The notes below the pieces were generated by a model, which was not told where the DNA came from, ran no database searches, and saw only the letters and a program-made list of their open reading frames with translations. From Pontibacter pudoricolor (lineage in GTDB: Bacteria; Bacteroidota; Bacteroidia; Cytophagales; Hymenobacteraceae), in NCBI RefSeq assembly GCF_010092985.1, contig NZ_CP048106.1:620001-684000 (forward strand): a stretch of 64,000 bases of DNA, read 5' to 3'. Of this stretch, positions 52,645 through 61,801 are shown piece after piece (the stretch's first letter is position 1; each line of letters starts with the position of its first letter). The position numbers were made by a program, and so were the translations under genes.

Positions 52645-55281
52645 TTAGGCTTGTTTATCGGTATTTTGCTCACGGTGCTGAATAATCCTGAAATACTCAA
52701 CCAGCTTAACTGCTTCGCTTATATCTTCAGAGAAGAGGGCAATAAAGGCGTTTTGGGGAGCATATTCCAGGGCATACGCCAGGGCGCTGGCCTCCTGTTT
52801 TATTTCAACCGGTTCAAGATTTGGTTTTACCGAAAAGATACCTTCTTTCAGCAGGTTATTTATTTCCGCTCCACTACGGCCGCGCAGGTCTTTATCCTGC
52901 CGAATGATGATCTCATCAAAGGTTTCGGCGGCGATCTTTCCAACTTCCCGCATGTCCTGGTCGCGCCGGTCACCAACTCCTGCTATAATGCCGATTTTGG
53001 GATATGCATCCGTATTTTTGATAAAGTCGCCGATAGCCTGCATGCTGGCCATATTATGGGCATAGTCTATCAGTACTTCTGCTTTTGGTAATTTAAACAG
53101 GTTCATGCGGCCCGGAGTAGTTTCGGGGGAAGGTATAAAGGTGCGCAATGCTGTTCTTATTTCGCTGATCTCCATATGTGAGATATAGGCTGTCAGGGTA
53201 GCTGCCAGTACGTTGTAAATATTAAACCGGGCTTTGCCTCCAAAGGTAAGCGGAACATCAGCCACGCGGTCTACCCTTATCTTATAGGTGTTTTTAAAGA
53301 TAGAAATGTAGCCGTCTTCAAAAACTGCAGCCAGCCCGCCTTTTGAAATATGTGCTGTAATGCGGGGGTTATTTTCATCTAAACTGAAAAAGGCAATTTT
53401 GCAGCGCAGTCCGGTAGCCATTTCATAAACCAGGTCATCATCAGCATTCAACACGGCATACCCTTCCGGGCAGACTGTTTTAGGTACTACTGCTTTTACT
53501 TTGGCCATTTCTTCTACGGTATGAATGTCGCCAAGGCCCAGGTGGTCTTCCGAAACGTTCATCACAATGCCTACATCGCACTGCCGGAATGCCAGCCCGG
53601 AGCGTAGCATGCCTCCACGGGCAACCTCCAGTACAGCATAATTTACAGTCGGATCCTTTAATACAAATTCACTGCTGTAAGAGCCCGTCGTATCTCCTTT
53701 TATAATTTTCTTGCCTTGTATGTAGATGCCATCTGTCGTGGTAAAGCCAACTTTCTGTCCTTTAAAACTAAGTATATGCGAAATAAGGCGTGACGTAGTG
53801 GTTTTGCCATTTGTACCCGTCACAGCCACGATCGGAATGCGGGAAGGGCAACCATGCGGAAACAGCATGTCGATGATAGGTTCGGCTACGTTGCGGGGCA
53901 AGCCTTCGGTAGGGGATATGTGCATTCTAAGCCCTGGGGCTGCGTTTACTTCAATTACGGCACCTCTTGTATCAGGTAATGGGATCGCAATATCAGACGT
54001 CATGACATCAATGCCGCAAATATCGAGTCCTATAATTCCGGCAATACGTTCGGCCATTAATACATTGTAGGGGTCCACCATATCAGTGACATCGGTAGCC
54101 GTACCGCCTGTGCTCAGGTTGGCGGTTTTCTTTAAGTGCAGTTCTTCGCCATCAGCAAGTACCGTTTGCAGGCTGATGCCTTTCTCCCGTAAAATACCGC
54201 GGGTAATGCGGTCAACTTTTATGTGCGTCAGTTCTTTTTCATGACCTACTCCCCGTCGGGGGTCCTTGTTTACCTGGTTGATCAGTTGCCTTATTGTGGA
54301 AACGCCATTACCTGTCACCATGGCCGGGGTGCGTCTGGCAGCTGCTACAAACTTGCCGTTTATTACCAGTAGCCTGTAGTCAAACCCCTGAATGAATTGT
54401 TCCACCATCACCGCCTGAGAGTAACGCTGCGCTTCGGCAAAACCCCTGGCGGCATCTTTCCAGTTTTGTATGTTAATGCTGGCTCCTTTGCCCTGGTTGC
54501 CATCCAATGGTTTCGTTACAATAGGGTAGTCCAGCTCATCTATAGCTTCTTCCAACTCCCGTAACGAATATACTGTTCTGCCTTTCGGTACTGGTATGCC
54601 TGCTTCCCCCAGAATATCTTTGGTCATGTTTTTATCGCCGGCACTTTCCACAGCAAAAAAGGAGGTGTTGTTGCTCATGGCTGCCTGAATGCGTTTCTGG
54701 TAAATGCCGTAACCAAGATGTATCTGCCCGCTTGGCTTGTTCTGGATATAAGGGATATTACGGTTTACAGCTTCCTGTAAAATAGCTTCCGTGGTTGGCC
54801 CAAAGTATTCATCTTCCCGTATCTGGTGCAGCTTGGCCACATCCTGGACGATGCTTACCCTTTCACCCCTGGCCAGAGCCTCTGTAATGCGGACTGCCGC
54901 CTCAGCGGCATACGCGCCAGCACGTTCCTGCTGGTACGAGAAAACGATAGTCTCGATACCGGGCTGGCCGTTGGCGTACCGCCTGCCATAGCCACTTTCC
55001 ATGCCAGCCATGGTTTGCAGCTCCAATGCAATGTGCAGTACTACCTTACTCAGGATGGTACCTTCTTCCAGTAACCGGATAAAGCCTCCCTGTGTGCCTG
55101 CCGAGGCGCGGTGTTTATAAATACCAGGAAATAACTTCTGTATTTTTTGTGACAGGTTAGGTACTTCATTCGTCTGTACATGCTGAAGATCTTCCAGATC
55201 AAGCTTTAGCACAATTATCTTGGGATGCTTAATAGACCAGTAATTTGGCCCACGCATTATTTTCAGTTCGAGAATCTTCAT
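52645..55281 (-). CDS. cphA: Cyanophycin synthetase
   Basis: 878 aa, the usual size. N-terminal domain (MRGPNYWS, IKLFPGIY-like region), ATP-grasp domain (residues about 215-480; VTKPLDGNQGKGASINI, MVEQFIQGFDYRLLVINGKFVAA, VIEVNAAPGLRMH) and a Mur-ligase-like domain with the P-loop AVTGTNGKTTTSRL and DYAHNMASMQAIGDF. Polymerises Asp and Arg into cyanophycin, a nitrogen and carbon store. No cyanophycinase gene is adjacent, which is unusual. A hairpin lies 185 bp upstream. Confidence 0.95.
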   Translation of the reverse strand: MKILELKIMRGPNYWSIKHPKIIVLKLDLEDLQHVQTNEVPNLSQKIQKLFPGIYKHRASAGTQGGFIRLLEEGTILSKVVLHIALELQTMAGMESGYGRRYANGQPGIETIVFSYQQERAGAYAAEAAVRITEALARGERVSIVQDVAKLHQIREDEYFGPTTEAILQEAVNRNIPYIQNKPSGQIHLGYGIYQKRIQAAMSNNTSFFAVESAGDKNMTKDILGEAGIPVPKGRTVYSLRELEEAIDELDYPIVTKPLDGNQGKGASINIQNWKDAARGFAEAQRYSQAVMVEQFIQGFDYRLLVINGKFVAAARRTPAMVTGNGVSTIRQLINQVNKDPRRGVGHEKELTHIKVDRITRGILREKGISLQTVLADGEELHLKKTANLSTGGTATDVTDMVDPYNVLMAERIAGIIGLDICGIDVMTSDIAIPLPDTRGAVIEVNAAPGLRMHISPTEGLPRNVAEPIIDMLFPHGCPSRIPIVAVTGTNGKTTTSRLISHILSFKGQKVGFTTTDGIYIQGKKIIKGDTTGSYSSEFVLKDPTVNYAVLEVARGGMLRSGLAFRQCDVGIVMNVSEDHLGLGDIHTVEEMAKVKAVVPKTVCPEGYAVLNADDDLVYEMATGLRCKIAFFSLDENNPRITAHISKGGLAAVFEDGYISIFKNTYKIRVDRVADVPLTFGGKARFNIYNVLAATLTAYISHMEISEIRTALRTFIPSPETTPGRMNLFKLPKAEVLIDYAHNMASMQAIGDFIKNTDAYPKIGIIAGVGDRRDQDMREVGKIAAETFDEIIIRQDKDLRGRSGAEINNLLKEGIFSVKPNLEPVEIKQEASALAYALEYAPQNAFIALFSEDISEAVKLVEYFRIIQHREQNTDKQA

Positions 55282-55465
55282 AAAGATTTAAAAAATGACT
55301 CTTATTATGCAGACGCTATAGTTGTCTTATTTATTAGGACTTAGCAATTAGAAGGAAAGTGCTCATCGTCTCTTAAGCTATACGTAGCCTGGGGGGCAGC
55401 AGCAGGATAGGGTGTAATAAATAAGTAATTATGCTATCAGAATTAGTAGCAGATTATGAAAACTA

Positions 55466-55542
55466 AGTGTAAGTACGGTTATAACTATAGTATCCGCATC
55501 ATAAACTATAGTTACAGCTTATGATGCGGGAATACTTACACT
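55466..55542. repeat. Two-part long hairpin
   Basis: The outer arms AGTGTAAGTA / TACTTACACT are perfect. The inner arms TATCCGCATCATAA / TTATGATGCGGGAATA pair with one bulge. The left arm carries a 15-nt asymmetric insert containing AACTATAG, and the loop also contains ACTATAGTT. Confidence 0.6.
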
Positions 55543-56060
55543 ATAGGTATAAAATTCAGGTACTGGGCGGCACATCTGAAGGAGAGAACGCTTTGTAGGC
55601 CTGGTTCAGAATCAGGTAAGCTTCATTGTGCAATTGCGGATAATGGAACATGTTATCCATTTTTAAAAGCTGTAGCAGCCTGTTGCCTGCAACAACCCGG
55701 CTATGTGCCCGAGCTCCAGGACCTGTAAGATATTATATGAGTTGTCGTACTTACTGCCACCTGGACCTTGCCGCTGTAACCAGTAGTGGTTAGAGTGAGA
55801 ATATACGTTTCATTAAACCAAGAATGGGTTTCTGATATTAGAGCAGACTATGTAATTTCCATCAAAAACAGTTGATAATATTTTTTAGCCGGATGATGGC
55901 CTAAACGGCTTCCTGTAAGTCCAAATCTTCTTTTAGCATCAGACACAATACCTTTAATAGAGTAGTGTTTGTACAAGTGCCTGACTATAAATAAGATGCA
56001 AACTATTGCAATAGCAAATAAAGTGTGAAGGGAAAAGCCAGCTCAACAGGTAACCTGAAA

Positions 56061-56074
56061 ATGACTTGTGTCAT
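56061..56074. promoter_or_regulatory. FNR/CRP-type dyad upstream of acyl-CoA synthetase
   Basis: ATGACTTGTGTCAT is a perfect 5-bp inverted repeat around 4 nt, 56 bp before the ATG at 56130. A TACTTTG element (-7-like) follows at about 56099. It is a candidate site for the Crp/Fnr-family regulator at 58625. Confidence 0.5.
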
Positions 56075-56129
56075 AGTTTAAGAACCTGGCGGAGGTTTAC
56101 TTTGGGCTCTCGGGTAAACTATAACCTCC

Positions 56130-58184
56130 ATGATCACACCGCAACTCCTTCAGCCTTCAAGTATAGCCATCGTGGGCGCTTCAAATGATACCTCCAAACC
56201 AGGAGGAAAAGTGCTCTTCAATATTTTAAAACATGGCTACACCGGGAAAGTGTTTGGCGTGAACCCCAATGAGCGACAGGTGCAGGGAGTGCCCTGTTAC
56301 CCATCCTGCGACGACCTGCCAGATGTGGACCTGGCTATTATCGCGATTGCTGCTCACCAGGTAGAGGCTGCCTTGCGCTCACTTGCTTATCATAAAAATT
56401 GCAAAGCGTTTATTCTTTTCTCGGCAGGTTTCAGCGAGGCAGGAGAGGCTGGCAAAGAACTGGAGCAACGGTGCGTGCAGCTAGTAGAGGAAGTAGGAGG
56501 TACGCTGATTGGTCCGAACTGCATTGGCGTCATAACAGGCAACTATAAAGGTGTGTTTGCCGGCCCGGTACCCACTTACGATCCGATGGGCTGCGACTGC
56601 GTATCCGCGTCGGGGGCAACCATGGTATACCTGCTGGAATCTGCTATTCCGAGGGGCCTGAAATTCCGGGATATTTTTTCGGTTGGTAATAGTGCCCAGA
56701 TTGGGGTGGAAGATGTGCTGGAGTACTGGGACCAAACCTACGATCCTAACTATAGTTCCAGCATCAAGCTGCTGTATATGGAGCAGATTGGAGACCCCGC
56801 ACGCTTCCTGAAACATGCCCGCTCCCTTGTGAATAAAGGCTGTCGTATTGCAGCTATAAAGGCAGGAAACACAGAAGCCGGTTCCAGAGCAGTCTCATCG
56901 CACACAGGGGCGCTGGCCGGCTCGGATGCGGCCGTAAGTGCGCTGTTTAGAAAAGCGGGCATCATCCGTTGTTACAGCCGGATAGAACTGGTATATGTAG
57001 CGGCTATTTTTACAATAAAACCTTTGCAGGGAAACCGGATTGCCGTTATTACGCATGCAGGTGGCCCGGGCGTGATGCTAACCGATATACTGGTAAAAGG
57101 AGGGATGGAAGTGCCACGCATACAAGGTCCCAAAGCAGATGAATTGCTGGCAAAACTGCATCCGGGTTCGTCTGTTTCGAACCCCATCGATTTTCTGGCA
57201 ACCGGCAACGCACGACAACTGGGTGAGATACTGGACTATGTAGACAATGAATTTGATGAGATTGATGGTGCAGTTGTTGTGTTCGGTACAACGGGTATGT
57301 GGCGTGTGGATGATGTGTACCAGGTGCTTCACGAAAAAATAAAGACCTGCCGCAAACCTGTTTTCCCGATCCTGCCTTCAGCTATACAGGCGGCCGAAGA
57401 GGTGAGCCATTTCCATGCGATGGGTCACGTAAATTTTACGGATGAGGTAAGTTTTGGCTACGTACTCTCCAGGGTAAATAAATTACAGCCACCCTACCCG
57501 GAACCCCGGTTACCTTCGGTTGATGTGTCCCGGATCAGGGAGGTAGTTGAACGCAACTCTTCAGGCTATCTGCCACCAGATGAAGTAAACGCATTGCTAC
57601 TGGCAACAGGGATTGCTACAGCAGCGCAGGCCTCTGTAAGGTCAGAAGCGGAAGCTATAGTTGCGGCAAGAGATTTTGGTTACCCGCTGGTAATGAAAGT
57701 GATTGGCCCGGTGCATAAATCGGATGTTGGAGGTGTGGTGCTGGGTATACAAAATGAACAGGAAGTAACCGCCAACTATAAACAGCTAATGGCTATAGTT
57801 GGTGCGGAAGCCGTACTGCTGCAGCAACAGCGCAGCGGGATAGAAATATACATGGGTGCCAAATCAGAGCCTCCATTCGGCAAGCTTATACTTTGTGGCT
57901 TAGGTGGCATTTTTGTTGAGGTTTTCAAAGATGTTTCTGCAGCCTTGTCGCCGGTGCACAGCAAAGAAGCAGCCCGCATGATCCGCCGCCTGCACTCTTA
58001 CCCGATCATCCAGGGCGTAAGAGGCAAGACCGGTGTCAGTGAAGAGTTACTAACTGCAACTATCCTGAAGTTGAGCGCCCTGCTGGAAGCTGCGCCCGAA
58101 ATAAGTGAAATGGATATAAATCCGCTATTGGGAAGCAGGGACGCGCTGGTAGCAGTAGATGCCCGCATTTTGATAGAAAGATAA
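56130..58184 (+). CDS. ADP-forming acyl-CoA (acetyl-CoA) synthetase, fused type
   Basis: 684 aa. N-terminal CoA-binding domain (PSSIAIVGASND, GKVFGVNPNE), succinyl-CoA-ligase-like domain with IGPNCIGVI and the phospho-His segment SSHTGALAGSDAAV, and a C-terminal ATP-grasp (FGYPLVMKVIGPVHKSDVGG, LILCGLGGIFVEVFKDVS, EMDINPLL). Interconverts acyl-CoA + ADP + Pi and acid + CoA + ATP, giving ATP when respiration is limited. The FNR-like dyad upstream fits such a role. Confidence 0.92.
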   Translation: MITPQLLQPSSIAIVGASNDTSKPGGKVLFNILKHGYTGKVFGVNPNERQVQGVPCYPSCDDLPDVDLAIIAIAAHQVEAALRSLAYHKNCKAFILFSAGFSEAGEAGKELEQRCVQLVEEVGGTLIGPNCIGVITGNYKGVFAGPVPTYDPMGCDCVSASGATMVYLLESAIPRGLKFRDIFSVGNSAQIGVEDVLEYWDQTYDPNYSSSIKLLYMEQIGDPARFLKHARSLVNKGCRIAAIKAGNTEAGSRAVSSHTGALAGSDAAVSALFRKAGIIRCYSRIELVYVAAIFTIKPLQGNRIAVITHAGGPGVMLTDILVKGGMEVPRIQGPKADELLAKLHPGSSVSNPIDFLATGNARQLGEILDYVDNEFDEIDGAVVVFGTTGMWRVDDVYQVLHEKIKTCRKPVFPILPSAIQAAEEVSHFHAMGHVNFTDEVSFGYVLSRVNKLQPPYPEPRLPSVDVSRIREVVERNSSGYLPPDEVNALLLATGIATAAQASVRSEAEAIVAARDFGYPLVMKVIGPVHKSDVGGVVLGIQNEQEVTANYKQLMAIVGAEAVLLQQQRSGIEIYMGAKSEPPFGKLILCGLGGIFVEVFKDVSAALSPVHSKEAARMIRRLHSYPIIQGVRGKTGVSEELLTATILKLSALLEAAPEISEMDINPLLGSRDALVAVDARILIER

Positions 58185-58624
58185 ACTTTATACAGTCTTT
58201 CCTTTAGAGTAGTCAGGATTGCCCCGCATTCCACTGTAAGCCAAATTGTGTTTCGGGTAGTTGAGTCATGTTTCTTTTATACTTTCTGATGTGATAATTG
58301 ATTTAGTGTGCTGGAAAGACATCAGCAGGCAGGTTTGGGAATTTGTACAGTTTCAACTGTCGATAAGGATTCGGAAGCGTGAAACTACCTGTTCTAGCGC
58401 CTACTAAAAACAGCAGGTTCCAGGTTTGATCACCCCGGTCAAAGTTAAAAAAGCCTGCTTTTTTCCAGCGCCACAAACCGCACAAATCACACGCATAGTA
58501 GAGGAGAAACCAACCGGCCTTCCGAAGTATAAACGTGAAGTTATAGTATGATGTCGTTTTAACCCTATTTCCTGTTAAGGTACAGAAAACGCATTGCGGA
58601 TCTACTGCTTTTAAATCTATAATT
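58185..58624. other. Gene-free stretch between convergent genes
   Basis: 440 bp. The 60-codon minus-strand frame at 58303-58485 has no recognisable features. Nothing else seen. Confidence 0.45.
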
Positions 58625-59272
58625 CTAGACTATAGTCAGGTTATGGATTTCGATGTAATTTCGGTGTAAAGTAAGGGCGCCGGTTTGCTCTAGTTTTTTT
58701 AGCAGGCGGGAGATCACTTCGCGGGATGAGTTAAGTTCGTTGGCGATCTGTTGGTGAGAAAGTTTCACTTTGTTGCCGCTCACTTTCACGTGGCGTTTCA
58801 GGTAAAATAGCAGGCGTTCATCCAGCCCTTTAAAAGCAATGCTGTCCAGGGTTTGTAGCAGTTCTTCGAAGCGTTGGCGGTAAGATGCGATGACAAAGTG
58901 GTGCCAGGTTTTATACTTGCCCAGCCATAGTTCAGACAAATGAGAAGGAACCAGCAGTACTTCCGCATCTGTGACAGCTTTTACCCTGATCTGGCTTTTC
59001 TCATTGCGCGCAGTACACATCATGGATAGGGCACAGGCATTACCTGCTTCCAAATAATACATCAGGAATTCATGGCCTTCGTCGTCTTCCCGGTATACTT
59101 TCAGCAAACCACGCAGCAGCAAAATAGTAGATGTAATGTATTGCCCCGACCGCATTACTTCATCCCCTTCACTTACTTCTTTCAGGGTGCTCTCTCGTAA
59201 TAGTTCATCTAGTAAGGAGTCTTCCAGGGTAGGGAATTTTTTAAGTACAAGCTCTTTCGGGGTCGTCTGCAT
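58625..59272 (-). CDS. Crp/Fnr-family transcriptional regulator
   Basis: 215 aa. cNMP-binding-like barrel (EVSEGDEVMRSGQYITSTILLLRG), dimerisation helix, and HTH with LSHQQIANELNSSREVISRLLKKLEQTGAL. No N-terminal Cys cluster. It is a candidate regulator of the FNR-like dyads at 56061 and 33078. A near-palindrome ACGCAAGTTGCGT lies at 59322, upstream of its start, possibly autoregulatory. Confidence 0.88.
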   Translation of the reverse strand: MQTTPKELVLKKFPTLEDSLLDELLRESTLKEVSEGDEVMRSGQYITSTILLLRGLLKVYREDDEGHEFLMYYLEAGNACALSMMCTARNEKSQIRVKAVTDAEVLLVPSHLSELWLGKYKTWHHFVIASYRQRFEELLQTLDSIAFKGLDERLLFYLKRHVKVSGNKVKLSHQQIANELNSSREVISRLLKKLEQTGALTLHRNYIEIHNLTIV

Positions 59273-59417
59273 GCTGTTAAGTTAAGTGGACTTATTTATA
59301 CTTTAATGTATAGTATAAATAACGCAAGTTGCGTGATACTTCACGTGTTATAAAAAATATTCTGCCAGCACCTGGCATACGGGTTATAGTTTGCAAACCT
59401 ATTAAATCGTAACTGCC

Positions 59418-59650
59418 ATGAGTGCACCGGCTATTACAATATACCGCTTTATTGACAGTTTCTTTCATGCCCTCAGCAGAAAAGATGACGCGCACTGCAA
59501 AATATACAATGCCAAAGTGCTCACTACCGCCTAGCTGTCGGCCAGCTTCTTTTACGGAAACCTTCACTTGACCTGCGGCTATATGCAAGCCCGTCACGGG
59601 GTCAGGCGCATTGATAAGTCGGGTTGTTTTGTCCTGTTTACGTGTCTCAC
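59418..59650 (+). pseudogene. Remnant of an IS982-type transposase
   Basis: From the ATG at 59418 the frame reads MSAPAITIYRFIDSFFHALS then KIYNAKVLTTA, a stop, and in the same frame LSASFFYGNLHL, GYMQARHGVRRIDKSGC. This follows the N-terminal third of IS982 transposases (ITIY-IDDF..., CK-SDAE-V-TTA, FFYGN, YM-HHG, DKS-F) as I recall them. Further stops and frameshifts follow. The 153-codon minus-strand frame over it (59292-59753) is the antisense shadow. No terminal repeats or target duplication were identified. Confidence 0.55.
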
Positions 59651-60005
59651 ATCGCTTCTGCATCGAATATAGTACATAACCTTTTGAGTAGTTGAAGCCA
59701 GGCAGCCCAACTAAACCGGAGAAACCAAGTAGGTAGTAAGAGAATGCTTCCACAAAGGTGATTCATTTTATTTTTTTGAGAGGTTAATTCTACCTGTTAA
59801 TGCAGCAGCTAAACTTTTGATAGTACAGATGAGATCGTGCGTGCTGATATTTTTTCTTTTAATTCTTGTATCTATAATTATAAATATAGCGTTTCAGTAC
59901 TACTCTTCAGGATAAACACTTCTATTCTTTAAAGTGAGAATAATCATACACTAACCTTATTGATACATACTAAATAGTACAGTACGGCTTCTAAAATTAA
60001 AATGC

Positions 60006-61379
60006 ATGCGAAACTCAAAGTCAGTATTCCTTCTTTATGTGCCACTACTTTGTATTTTAAGTGTCTTATGCGGCGGATGTTACAAGAAGCAGGATGCTGT
60101 TAAGGAAACGGATCCTATAAGTACAACCAATACACAAACAGAAAAGACAGTTGAATCTGCGAAGTCATCTGCCACTACCACTCCGGCCGAAACGGCTCCT
60201 ACTAGAGTAAACGTAAACGTTTACCTGGAAATCTCAAACGGGATGAAAGGCTTTATGCCAACACCAACTACCGGGAAAGCTGCTACCACGTTCCAGAACA
60301 ACCTGCTGAAACTGATCTCGGAAGTACAGGACGGACGTTATGTAGCTGAAAAAGGCTTTTACCTGGCCAAGGAAGACGCTCAGAGCCGCCCGGTGCTGGA
60401 CAGTGTGTCGTACAATACCATGAAAAGCTATATCGTTAGCGGTATCAAAGATGATGTGCGCGGAACGCCACTTCCGGCCATGCTTAAATCGGCTTTGCAG
60501 AAATCTATAGATCAGGGTGCGGTGAGTGTTATAATTTCGGACTTCATCCATGGGCCGGACCCGCGTGACCAGGGACAATTTATCTCGCTTGATGCCGACA
60601 TCAGGAGTAGCCTTCGGGAAGCTGAGCATCAGGGCCTGGCAATTGCAATACTTGGCAACTCGTCAGAATTTTTCGGGACTTACCACCCGGCCGTAAAAAA
60701 GCCGGAACAAAGAAGAACGCTGAACGGGGTGGAGATTCCTTATTATATCTGGGTGATCGGTCCACAGCAGGATGTGCAGGTAGTAACCAACAGGGTGCTG
60801 CGCAATCTTCCGGCACAGCAGGCATACTTTGGGTTTAAGTACGAGTCCATTCCTTATTCGGCTTTACTAAAAGAGAAGCAGTTCAGGCCGGCCGGCGTGG
60901 TGTACTGCAGCAGCCGCAATGCTGACCCGTGTACAGCTGTAAATCTGCAGCCTGCCAAAGACGAGCCGGTAGAGTTTACAATTGGGCTGGATCTGAGCCA
61001 GCTTCCGATATCGATGCAAACTATAGATTACCTGAAAAAGAACCTGAAAGTAACTAGTAATGGCAGCAGGCCAACTATAGTTTCAGTAAAGGCGGCTGAT
61101 GAAACTATAAAAGCAACACCTGACCTGGCAAAATATAGCCACTTTGTGCGGGTACGCGTACCGGAACTTACGGCTAACTCAGGTACTATTTCGGTACAAC
61201 TGCCGCAGGTAACGCCAGCCTGGATCAAGACCTGGTCTACCGATAACGACAATAACCCGGCTTCGGCTCCTAAAAAGACTTACCAGCTTACCAAAATAAT
61301 TGACGGCGTTCAGGCACTTTACCGCGACCAGAACGACTTCGTTTTCAGTGCAACTATACAATTTAACAAAGCAGACTAA
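60006..61379 (+). CDS. vWA-like lipoprotein of a tubulin-like system
   Basis: 457 aa. Signal peptide and lipobox (LCGGC, Cys25), a low-complexity Thr/Ser linker, then a vWA-like fold. VNVNVYLEISNGMKGFM sits where the MIDAS DxSxS should be (ExSxG here, so degenerate) and AVSVIISDFIHGPDP supplies a second acidic strand end. The C-terminal third is beta-rich. First gene of an operon with a three-helix membrane protein (5-bp gap) and a tubulin-like protein. It probably displays an adaptor domain outside the inner membrane. Confidence 0.7.
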   Translation: MRNSKSVFLLYVPLLCILSVLCGGCYKKQDAVKETDPISTTNTQTEKTVESAKSSATTTPAETAPTRVNVNVYLEISNGMKGFMPTPTTGKAATTFQNNLLKLISEVQDGRYVAEKGFYLAKEDAQSRPVLDSVSYNTMKSYIVSGIKDDVRGTPLPAMLKSALQKSIDQGAVSVIISDFIHGPDPRDQGQFISLDADIRSSLREAEHQGLAIAILGNSSEFFGTYHPAVKKPEQRRTLNGVEIPYYIWVIGPQQDVQVVTNRVLRNLPAQQAYFGFKYESIPYSALLKEKQFRPAGVVYCSSRNADPCTAVNLQPAKDEPVEFTIGLDLSQLPISMQTIDYLKKNLKVTSNGSRPTIVSVKAADETIKATPDLAKYSHFVRVRVPELTANSGTISVQLPQVTPAWIKTWSTDNDNNPASAPKKTYQLTKIIDGVQALYRDQNDFVFSATIQFNKAD

Positions 61380-61384
61380 CACCC

Positions 61385-61798
61385 ATGATACAAAATTTTT
61401 TCTCGGGCCTCTACGAAATATTTCTGGGCCGCCCTATCCCTGCAAACTTCACCAACGATTACCGCGAAGTCGTTTTCCCAAATACCGGGCTCATGCTCTT
61501 TATCATTACACTGGCTATAGTTATAGTTTACTACTATGTGCTGAACCGCGTGATGAGCACCGGCCTGTATAAAACGCAGCACTGGGTAATGTTCCTGGTC
61601 CTGAACGCGATCATTGCTTTCATTATCCCAATCATGCAGGTTACCGGCAACGACATCGAGACGCATTCTTACACGTATATGTTCGCTTTCCTGAACGTGA
61701 TATACAGTATCATACTTTTCTTCGTTTTCTCTATAGTACTTAAAAGGGGCTCTGTGCAGGCATGGACAACTCCTATGAAATGGCCTAATAAAAAATAA
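61385..61798 (+). CDS. Three-helix inner-membrane protein
   Basis: 137 aa. Hydrophobic segments LMLFIITLAIVIVYYYVL, VMFLVLNAIIAFIIPIM and FLNVIYSIILFFVFSIVL, with a short N-terminal amphipathic part and a basic C-terminus. No family recognised. It is separated from its neighbours by 5 and 3 bp, so it is translationally coupled. It is likely the membrane anchor linking the lipoprotein and the tubulin-like protein. Confidence 0.75.
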   Translation: MIQNFFSGLYEIFLGRPIPANFTNDYREVVFPNTGLMLFIITLAIVIVYYYVLNRVMSTGLYKTQHWVMFLVLNAIIAFIIPIMQVTGNDIETHSYTYMFAFLNVIYSIILFFVFSIVLKRGSVQAWTTPMKWPNKK

Positions 61799-61801
61799 AC
61801 T

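Larger units (their letters stand above)
55282..56129. other. 848-bp region without a convincing gene
   Basis: Holds a long hairpin (55466-55542), an FNR-like dyad (56061) and promoters for the divergent cphA and acyl-CoA synthetase genes. A 34-codon minus-strand frame at 55556-55660 (MDNMFHYPQLHNEAYLIL...) reads protein-like. It continues upstream without a stop for about 25 codons and may be the tail of a decayed gene. Confidence 0.5.

Noticed and set aside
21680..55281. Idea that isoaspartyl peptidase and cyanophycin synthetase form one cluster
   Set aside because: They are about 31 kb apart with unrelated genes between, so only a functional link can be suggested.
58303..58485. 60-codon minus-strand frame
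   Set aside because: No recognisable motif, signal or neighbour support; likely chance.
59292..59753. 153-codon minus-strand frame
   Set aside because: The plus strand reads as a decayed IS982-type transposase, so this is its antisense shadow.
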